Of a stretch of 30,450 nucleotides of DNA, positions 24,920 through 30,450 are shown one piece after another. A program made the translations under genes and the position numbers. The DNA lies in contig ASNI01000033.1 of assembly GCA_000404785.1 (NCBI GenBank), positions 1 to 30,450 of the forward strand, in the 5' to 3' direction. The first letter of the stretch is position 1. The number at the start of each line of letters is the position of its first letter. The notes under the pieces were generated by a model. The model saw only the letters and a list, made by a program, of their open reading frames with translations. It searched no databases and had not been told where the DNA came from. The stretch comes from Cloacimonetes bacterium SCGC AAA252-N17. GTDB taxonomy: Bacteria > Cloacimonadota > Cloacimonadia > JGIOTU-2.

Positions 24920-25828
24920 TTATTTTATAATAAAATATGCAATTCCTGAAACGAGAATTTGTATAGTAAGGTTATCAAACCCGTGTGTGCTTACTGCTTC
25001 GATCAAAGCACCTCCCAATCCGCAGGCAAATCCGACAGAGAGAGATGTCCAAAAGCTATAAGAACTCAATAATAGAGCAAAAAAAGCAGCAATAAAACCA
25101 ACGATCAATACTCCAAGTGAGCCCTCAATACTACGTGTAACTTTCACTCCAAAAACTGATGGAACTTTGTATTCATGCCTTCCCCATTTAGCGCCGATTG
25201 GCTCCCCCACTGCATCTCCACATCCGCACACAAAATATCCAATGAATGCAAAGGGATAGAACAGCACATTCGCCAGCACTCCGCCCAAAGCAGTCGTAGC
25301 AAGTGGAAGTACAATGAAAGCACTTCTTTTTGGAGCATCTTTAGGACGAGCAAGTGCTTCATAAAAATGAAAATTATCTCCTTTTAAAACTGTATAGAGC
25401 ACAAATAAAACTACAATTATCCCAAAGAGTATAACACCTGACAGCCCGACACTTATCTGAAGAATTCCAGCCATAGTAAATATCAAAAAATGAAAAACTT
25501 TTCTTGTGTAAGCTGTTCTGAGATTCTTCTTAACTTTCAAGTAGCTTGCGATCAAAGAACATAACCAAGTGTATATTATCAAAATTGGAGTGCCCAGCAA
25601 CAAAGTTTTTAAAGTCGGGATAGCTCGAGAAATAAAATCGCCGATATTCTCTACAATTCCAGATAAAAACGAGTGTTCCTGATACGGAATATCAGCATAA
25701 GAAACCTGTGAATATCCGGAATCAGCATGAATGATCGTTGGAATCATAATCAAAAGGATTGACAACGCAAGAGCAGATCGCAATTTATATACGCTTTGTT
25801 GAAATTTCATATGGGTTATTGATAACAT
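24920..25828 (-). CDS. Dolichol-kinase/cytidylyltransferase-like membrane protein
   Basis: The 302-residue protein has about seven membrane helices. Residues 120-220 carry motifs of the dolichol/phytol kinase and CDP-diglyceride synthase-like superfamily: TRKVFHFLIF, GDAVGEPIGAKWGRHEY and TRSIEGSLGV. Such enzymes use CTP to phosphorylate or activate polyprenols in the membrane. The ATG at 25828 is preferred over 25891 because AAGGATTCA precedes it. The start is followed by a hydrophobic, signal-like first helix ending IIHADS. It ends just before the broken C45 gene, and AAGGAG at its stop is the ribosome binding site of that gene. Its substrate is unknown. Confidence 0.82.
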   Translation of the reverse strand: MLSITHMKFQQSVYKLRSALALSILLIMIPTIIHADSGYSQVSYADIPYQEHSFLSGIVENIGDFISRAIPTLKTLLLGTPILIIYTWLCSLIASYLKVKKNLRTAYTRKVFHFLIFTMAGILQISVGLSGVILFGIIVVLFVLYTVLKGDNFHFYEALARPKDAPKRSAFIVLPLATTALGGVLANVLFYPFAFIGYFVCGCGDAVGEPIGAKWGRHEYKVPSVFGVKVTRSIEGSLGVLIVGFIAAFFALLLSSYSFWTSLSVGFACGLGGALIEAVSTHGFDNLTIQILVSGIAYFIIK

Positions 25829-25965
25829 TGAATCCTTGAGATTATTGCTTTTGTATAAGATACAGATAATTGTCCTTTGCTCTGTCAACATTAATGAAAT
25901 TTTTTATACCCAAAATAGTTGACATTGCGTTTGAAATTACAACACAAAATGTCTTCGGAGAACAA
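25829..25965. promoter_or_regulatory. Divergent promoter region
   Basis: This gap separates the minus-strand kinase-like gene from the plus-strand lipoprotein gene. A consensus -35 TTGACA points each way: minus at 25888-25883 and plus at 25919-25924. Neither has a convincing -10 at 17 bases, so the region is plausible but the exact boxes are not settled. Confidence 0.4.
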
Positions 25966-26355
25966 ATGAAAAAGTATGTTTTACTTATATTTCTTGTGAT
26001 CTGTATGGTTTCATGCAGTAGTTATTATGTGACTCGAAAACCTCAAACGCTCATGGGTTCGTGGCAAAGATCTATTAAGAATAATAAAACTGAATTCACT
26101 GCATGCCTTACTTTCAATGAAGATCTGACCTTTTCCTTTGTAGCTAAAGACCCAACTGTGGGTCATGTGAATACCTATGGCGACGTGAGCATCATGTCTA
26201 AAAAAATGGCATTCTTGAGTGATATCCAATGCAAGAGTGCCGGCATTTATAAGTATTACATTAAAGATAACAAAACACTGATTTTCAAGCTGGAAAATGA
26301 TATGTGTAAGGTCAGAAAAAGCGTCATTGAGGGCGCATGGACAAGGGTGAAATAA
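25966..26355 (+). CDS. Small lipoprotein, unknown function
   Basis: The 129-residue product starts with a clear lipoprotein signal (MKKYVLLIFLVICMVSC, lipid Cys17). It then has a beta-rich body (LMGSWQRSIKNN, then LTFNEDLTFSFVAKD) of the lipocalin-like small-domain style and two Cys in the C-terminal third. The ATG at 25966 is chosen because GGAGAACAA lies directly before it and the signal begins there. A longer frame from 25870 has no ribosome binding site. It is the first gene of the plus-strand run toward the phosphate transporter. No specific function can be read. Confidence 0.72.
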   Translation: MKKYVLLIFLVICMVSCSSYYVTRKPQTLMGSWQRSIKNNKTEFTACLTFNEDLTFSFVAKDPTVGHVNTYGDVSIMSKKMAFLSDIQCKSAGIYKYYIKDNKTLIFKLENDMCKVRKSVIEGAWTRVK

Positions 26356-26357
26356 AA

Positions 26358-26567
26358 ATGAAGATCGCTTTTAGTAGAAAATGCCCCTGCTGTGGAAATG
26401 GAAATCGGCATCGCGAACACAGGACTTGGTTCATGAGAATTATTGGCATAAAAAAATTATACGTATGCACAAAGTGCCGAATGCATTATGTCATTCTCTT
26501 TGGGAGTTTGGGAATCGGATTGAGCAGGTGTCCAAGGGGAGCAAAATATTGGAAGTCAAATAGTTAA
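26358..26567 (+). CDS. Small zinc-ribbon protein
   Basis: The 69-residue product carries two Cys pairs, KCPCCG near the N-terminus (CPCC) and VCTKCR about 28 residues later, the spacing of a zinc ribbon. The C-terminus (LGIGLSRCPRGAKYW) is basic. The start at 26358 follows AAGGGTGAAATAAAA; a longer version from 26337 would overlap the lipoprotein gene. It begins 2 bases after that gene's stop and ends 9 bases before the DUF47 gene, consistent with one operon. No known family is recognised. Confidence 0.6.
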   Translation: MKIAFSRKCPCCGNGNRHREHRTWFMRIIGIKKLYVCTKCRMHYVILFGSLGIGLSRCPRGAKYWKSNS

Positions 26568-26576
26568 GGAGTTATC

Positions 26577-27221
26577 GTGGCTATATTATTTAAAACATCT
26601 AAGATGATCGAGATGCAGATTGATGACTTTTTGAACATCATCAGTGAAGCAGGCATTCTTTTCAAGAAAGGATTGGAAAATTATCTCAAGGATAATACCA
26701 TTGAATTTGAAAAGCGACTGAACGCTGTTTCCGAGCATGAACGGAAAGCTGACGAACTGCGCCTGAATATCGAGAAACAATTATACATGCATACGCTCAT
26801 ACCGGAAAGCAGAGGCGATGTTCTTGCCATACTTGAGAATACAGATCGTGTTATTGATGACATTAAAGAAGCGTTACAGGTTTTTGCAATAGAGCACCCG
26901 GAGATTCCCGAAAAATTCGATGAACGTTTCCTTGAGCTTGCAGATTCATCTATTGAATCAGTAGAAAGTCTTATTCGCAGTGTTCGTGCTTTTTTTAAAG
27001 ATATTTCGTCTGTAAGTGACCATATTTATAAAGTGAAATTCTATGAGAGAGAAGCCGATAAAATTGCCATGTCCCTCAAAAATGAGATCTTTCAAGCAGA
27101 TATTCATCTCAGCCAAAAGATGCATTTAAGATTTTGTACTCAGCAGATAGAAAGAATATCGGATTCTGCTGAGGATATGAGTGAGCGATTGGCTATCTAT
27201 ACTATTAAAAGACAAATCTAA
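26577..27221 (+). CDS. DUF47/PhoU-like phosphate-transport regulator
   Basis: The 214-residue all-helical protein matches the DUF47 (PhoU-like) family: MIEMQIDDFLNIISEAG, an HERKADELR metal/phosphate-associated segment near residue 53, RGDVLAILENTDRVIDDIKEA near residues 80-100, and a C-terminal ERISDSAEDMSERLA. Such proteins sit beside PiT transporters and are thought to regulate phosphate uptake. It starts with GTG, with TAAGGAGTTATC as its ribosome binding site, and ends 3 bases before the PiT gene. That pairing supports the assignment. Confidence 0.92.
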   Translation: MAILFKTSKMIEMQIDDFLNIISEAGILFKKGLENYLKDNTIEFEKRLNAVSEHERKADELRLNIEKQLYMHTLIPESRGDVLAILENTDRVIDDIKEALQVFAIEHPEIPEKFDERFLELADSSIESVESLIRSVRAFFKDISSVSDHIYKVKFYEREADKIAMSLKNEIFQADIHLSQKMHLRFCTQQIERISDSAEDMSERLAIYTIKRQI

Positions 27222-27224
27222 CAT

Positions 27225-28703
27225 ATGACCTACATCCTTCTTTCAAGCGGATTGTTTTTGGGCTGGTCACTCGGTTCAAATGATGCAGCTAATGTATTCG
27301 GGACTGCAGTAGGAACAAAGATGATCAAGTTCCGAACAGCAGCATGGATCGCAGCCATTTTTGTCATTCTCGGTGCGGTCATCGAGGGATCAGGCGCAAG
27401 CGGCACCCTTGGAAAACTCGGCTCCATCAACACAATGCCCGGTGCTTTCACCGTCGCACTTGCCGCTGCAATCACTGTCGCTTTTATGACAAAGCTCAAA
27501 CTTCCTGTTTCTACTTCTCAAGCAATAGTTGGTGCAATTATCGGTTGGAATATGTTCAGCGGCTCACTTACCGACATGACCTCTCTGACAAAGATTGTTG
27601 TAACCTGGATATTGTGCCCTTTCCTCTCAGCACTTATAGCGATTGTATTGTATAGATTCTTCAAATTTTTTCTTGCGAAAGCAAAAATTCACCTTCTTGA
27701 TCTTGACGCCTACACGCGAATTGGACTTATCATTGCCTGTGCCTTTGGTTCATACAGTCTCGGAGCAAACAATATCGGAAACGTGATGGGAGTATTCACT
27801 TTTTCTTCGCCTTTTCATGACATAAATGTATATAATTTATTCACAATTTCGGGTAATCAAATACTTTTTCTCTTTGGTGGAGTTGCTATCGCAATTGGTA
27901 TTTTTACTTATTCCCAGAAAGTCATCAAAACAGTTGGCAAATCACTCTTCCAATTGTCGCCTGTCACAGCATTCATAGTTGTGCTTTCCCAGTCGATCGT
28001 GCTGTATCTTTTTGCATCAACTGAAATTCGCAATGCATTTATATCACTTGGCTTACCAAAGTATCCTCTTGTACCTGTTTCAAGCTCTCAAGCGGTGATT
28101 GGAGCCATTATAGGTATCGCCATTGCAAAGGGTGGTCGAAATATTCAGTTTAAGGTTTTGGGTCGAATATCTTCTGGATGGATCACAACTCCTATTATTG
28201 CAGGCATAATATCATTCGTCGCCCTATTCTTTGTGCAAAACGTCTTCGACCAGCAGGTCTATTATAAGAAACCTTATTCGCTCTCATCAGAAGTCATGGT
28301 ACAATTGGATAAAAAAGGATTTCCAATCGACAAGATTAAGAGTTTTGAGGGCACGCGATTTTCAACAGGACTACGGTTGCAGCAAAATTTGAAAAAGATC
28401 AAGGATCTCACGAAAAATGACAAATCTATGATCTATTCTATCGCAGCAGTTGATAGTTTTTATATAGATCCTGTATACTTCAAGGAAATAGAATCGGAAA
28501 AAATACTTACCTATGAACAACTAAAATCTCTTGAAACTCTTTCTAAACAGTCATTTTCTCATGAGTGGGAATTCCGGGATGAGTTCATCTCCATCTCCAC
28601 AGATTGGAAGTATCGAACTGAAAAGCAAATGAACTACCTCTCATACAATAAACATCTTAAAAAGCAATATAATTTTATATTTCATTTTTTTAGAATATAC
28701 TAG
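27225..28703 (+). CDS. pit: PiT-family inorganic phosphate transporter with C-terminal extension
   Basis: The 492-residue membrane protein has the duplicated PiT signature: GSNDAANVFGTAVGTK near residue 17 and GANNIGNVMGVF near residue 180, with about ten helices between residues 3 and 345. This family imports phosphate with H+ or Na+. The last 150 residues form a hydrophilic, charged cytoplasmic-like tail (GTRFSTGLRLQQNLKKIKDL) that typical PiT proteins lack. Its role is unknown, but a regulatory contact with DUF47 is possible. It follows the DUF47 gene by 3 bases and precedes pgk by 20, so co-transcription with pgk is likely. Confidence 0.92.
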   Translation: MTYILLSSGLFLGWSLGSNDAANVFGTAVGTKMIKFRTAAWIAAIFVILGAVIEGSGASGTLGKLGSINTMPGAFTVALAAAITVAFMTKLKLPVSTSQAIVGAIIGWNMFSGSLTDMTSLTKIVVTWILCPFLSALIAIVLYRFFKFFLAKAKIHLLDLDAYTRIGLIIACAFGSYSLGANNIGNVMGVFTFSSPFHDINVYNLFTISGNQILFLFGGVAIAIGIFTYSQKVIKTVGKSLFQLSPVTAFIVVLSQSIVLYLFASTEIRNAFISLGLPKYPLVPVSSSQAVIGAIIGIAIAKGGRNIQFKVLGRISSGWITTPIIAGIISFVALFFVQNVFDQQVYYKKPYSLSSEVMVQLDKKGFPIDKIKSFEGTRFSTGLRLQQNLKKIKDLTKNDKSMIYSIAAVDSFYIDPVYFKEIESEKILTYEQLKSLETLSKQSFSHEWEFRDEFISISTDWKYRTEKQMNYLSYNKHLKKQYNFIFHFFRIY

Positions 28704-28723
28704 CCCCATACATGAGGAGGAAT

Positions 28724-29908
28724 ATGCATAAAAAAACAGTTTCTGACATTGATGTAAGCGGAAAGAAAGTCCTTGTCAGAGTGGATTTTAATGTTCCGCT
28801 TGACGAACATCAAAATATTACTGATGATACAAGAATAGAAGCTGCATTACCTACTATCAATTATCTTTTGGAAAATAATGCGGCTATTATTTTGATGTCT
28901 CATTTAGGTCGTCCAAAGGGTGAGCTAAAATCCACACTCAGTCTTGAACCTGTCGCCAAACGCTTGGGTGAAATCATTAACAGAAAAGTACATTTTGTTC
29001 CCGATTGTATTGGCGACGCGGTAAAGCAAGCTGCGAAAAACTTGAAACCTGGTGAAATTCTTCTCCTTGAGAATACACGTTTTCATCCTGAAGAGAAGAA
29101 AAATGATCCGGAATTCGCAAAGGAACTTGCTTCTCTTGCAGATGTTTTTGTCAATGATGCTTTCGGTACAGCGCATCGGATACATGCATCCAATGTAGGC
29201 GTGGCAGGATATCTTCCCTCTGTTGCAGGATTTCTAATTGAAAAGGAAATCGAGTATCTTAATAAAGCTCTCCTTAATCCGGAGAAGCCCTACACTGCAA
29301 TACTCGGCGGTGTAAAGGTATCAGATAAAATTGATCTGATCGAACAACTTCTGGAGAAAGCAGACTCTATTCTTATTGGTGGTGCTATGATGTTCACTTT
29401 TCTGAAAGCGCAGGGATATTCTATTGGAAATTCCTTGGTTGAAGATGATAAAATTCCTGCAGCCCTGGAAATTATGCGGGAAGCAAAAGTTAAGGGCGTG
29501 AACTTATTTCTGCCTGAAGATACAGTTGTCGCCAAAGAGATCAGGAAAGGCACCGAATTCTATACTGTGCTGATCAATGCAATTCCAGACGATATGATCG
29601 GACTTGATATTGGAATACTGACTGTGAGAAAATATGCTGAGATCATTAAACCATCAAAAACAGTAATTTGGAACGGTCCAATGGGTATGTTTGAAATAAG
29701 CAGCTTTTCTCATGGCACAAAAGGTATTGCAAGGGCAGTTGCGGCATGTTCAGGAATTACTATCATTGGTGGCGGTGATTCAGCAGCAGCAATAGAAAAA
29801 TTTGGATTTGCTGATAAGTTTTCACACATTTCTACTGGTGGAGGAGCTTCGCTGGAATATCTTTCAGGTAAAGAATTACCGGGTATCGCAGTTATTCCAG
29901 ATAAATAA
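28724..29908 (+). CDS. pgk: Phosphoglycerate kinase
   Basis: This is the glycolytic enzyme that transfers phosphate between 1,3-bisphosphoglycerate and ADP. The 394-residue product has KVLVRVDFNVPLDE at the N-terminus, LMSHLGRPKGE, the hinge and nucleotide motifs ILGGVKVSDKI and WNGPMGMFE, and a final IIGGGDSAAAIEKFG. The length matches the family. The start at 28724 is preferred over an ATG at 28712 because GAGGAGG lies in that short stretch and serves as the ribosome binding site. A strong terminator hairpin follows. Confidence 0.98.
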   Translation: MHKKTVSDIDVSGKKVLVRVDFNVPLDEHQNITDDTRIEAALPTINYLLENNAAIILMSHLGRPKGELKSTLSLEPVAKRLGEIINRKVHFVPDCIGDAVKQAAKNLKPGEILLLENTRFHPEEKKNDPEFAKELASLADVFVNDAFGTAHRIHASNVGVAGYLPSVAGFLIEKEIEYLNKALLNPEKPYTAILGGVKVSDKIDLIEQLLEKADSILIGGAMMFTFLKAQGYSIGNSLVEDDKIPAALEIMREAKVKGVNLFLPEDTVVAKEIRKGTEFYTVLINAIPDDMIGLDIGILTVRKYAEIIKPSKTVIWNGPMGMFEISSFSHGTKGIARAVAACSGITIIGGGDSAAAIEKFGFADKFSHISTGGGASLEYLSGKELPGIAVIPDK

Positions 29909-29910
29909 AA

Positions 29911-29934
29911 AAAGGACACTTTTCAGTGTCCTTT
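29911..29934. terminator. Bidirectional intrinsic terminator after pgk
   Basis: The perfect 10-base arms AAAGGACACT and AGTGTCCTTT enclose a TTTC loop, with A-rich sequence to the left and T/A-rich to the right. It ends the plus-strand run and could also stop transcription of the converging DUF2809 remnant. Confidence 0.88.
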
Positions 29935-30001
29935 AAATTTGGTAATTCCTCTTGATCGTTACTATTCGCCATCCGGCTGACAGAGACGAATAATCAGTAT
30001 T

Positions 30002-30241
30002 TTATCTTTCTGACATTTTTTTTATCATTATCATCAAGACAAATCCTCCAATCGAGCCGATAAGATAATAGGGAAAATCACTCCATGTAAATGAATTGCC
30101 TATTACTGTTCTTAGAAGAAAGTTCTCTCTCAATATTTCAAGAAATTCTGGTTTCCAAAGCTGAGTAAATTCCAATGCACAGGTTATAAGAAAAACTACT
30201 GTTGCTATTAATACTGGTTTAAATTTCTTAGGTTCAAGTTT
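30002..30241 (-). pseudogene. 3' remnant of a DUF2809 gene truncated by an IS30-type insertion
   Basis: The minus-strand frame is open from the insertion point to a TAA at 30002-30004 and encodes 79 residues without an initiating Met. The content (ALEFTQLWKPEFLEILREN, then RTVIGNSFTWSDFPYYLIG, then GGFVLMIMIKK) matches the C-terminal membrane segment of DUF2809 proteins, small multi-spanning proteins of unknown function. The N-terminal part is missing, replaced by the insertion-sequence end at about 30242. This frame is below the usual ORF length cutoff. Confidence 0.75.
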
Positions 30242-30243
30242 TT

Positions 30244-30283
30244 ATTGCAACAAACTTACAAAAAAGGATAAGTTTGTTGCAAT
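30244..30283 (+). promoter_or_regulatory. Hairpin abutting the transposase start
   Basis: The perfect 15-base arms ATTGCAACAAACTTA (30244-30258) and TAAGTTTGTTGCAAT (30269-30283) enclose CAAAAAAGGA, and the ATG begins at the next base. The likely ribosome binding site AAAGGA lies in the loop. Such a structure can block translation of readthrough transcripts, or it may combine with the element's terminal repeat. Confidence 0.7.
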
Positions 30284-30450
30284 AATGAAGAAGTATAAGA
30301 GATTAAAGAATGAAGATCGAGAGAAAATAAGTCAGTTATTATCACAAGGTAAGACTTATCGGTTGATTAGCAAAGCATTAAACAGGAATGTTAGTACTAT
30401 AAGCAGAGAGGTGAATAAATACCTAAAGATAGATGTAGAATACAAGGCTT
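30284..30450 (+). CDS. IS30-family transposase, N-terminal part
   Basis: The 55 visible codons encode MKKYKRLKNEDREKISQLL, then SQGKTYRLISKALNRNVSTISREVNK, the helix-turn-helix that starts IS30-family DDE transposases (the STISREV block is diagnostic). The frame is open to the window end, so the catalytic domain lies outside. It should cut and insert its own element. Confidence 0.85.

Larger units (their letters stand above)
30242..30450 (+). mobile_element. IS30-family insertion sequence, left part
   Basis: The element begins at the break in the DUF2809 frame, has a 15-base inverted repeat just before its gene, and encodes the start of an IS30-type transposase. The rest lies beyond the window, so its right end and target duplication cannot be seen. 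The left end is placed to within a few bases. Confidence 0.75.

Overview
The window looks like a chromosomal segment of an AT-rich, Gram-negative bacterium. Two proteins have a signal peptide and a C-terminal phenylalanine typical of outer-membrane beta-barrels, and several others carry lipobox signals. The gene mix and low GC resemble the FCB-side lineages, and Cloacimonadota is my best guess. That placement is an inference from gene content, not from a marker phylogeny. The mixture of TAA, TGA and TAG stops fits the standard bacterial code.

Positions 50-14922 are almost entirely minus-strand and tightly packed. In transcription order they hold a PHP-domain protein, a DUF559 nuclease-like gene set between two 112-bp direct repeats, a YhaM-like OB/HD nuclease, thrS with its own promoter, a D15/BamA-like barrel, queF, a glutaminyl-cyclase-like M28 lipoprotein, a ComEA-like helix-hairpin-helix protein, a short TPR-like protein, a HAD phosphatase, a small AT-rich islet (a nuclease-like gene broken by an in-frame TAA plus a 64-residue unknown), nadE, a Cys-cluster/TPR protein, a radical SAM protein and suhB. 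Many neighbours overlap or abut, so the segment from the M28 gene to suhB is probably one or a few long transcripts.

Positions 14923-15934 are a 1-kb non-coding block built of nested repeats: a MITE-like element with GGGATACCCCC-type ends, an HPELVEG-type repeat inside it, two further palindromic repeats and a polypyrimidine tract. A second copy of the same MITE-like element sits at 21548-21895.

Positions 15935-21538 are plus-strand: an amino-acid permease fused to a PTS EIIA-like domain, a tandem PspC protein and a 1110-residue outer-membrane protein. Then come a SprT-like gene, tRNA-His and tRNA-Pro on the minus strand, a C45-family acyltransferase/peptidase pseudogene (start codon ATA plus an in-frame TAG), and a dolichol-kinase-like membrane protein. 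A divergent plus-strand run follows: a small lipoprotein, a zinc-ribbon protein, a DUF47/PhoU-like regulator with a PiT phosphate transporter, and pgk with a strong terminator. The window ends in an IS30-type transposase that truncates a DUF2809 gene.

The most notable material is repeat and decay biology (two genes with single in-frame stops, a disrupted DUF2809 gene, MITE-like elements carrying other repeats, a DUF559 gene between direct repeats). I saw no CRISPR array, rRNA, prophage or clearly new multi-gene system.
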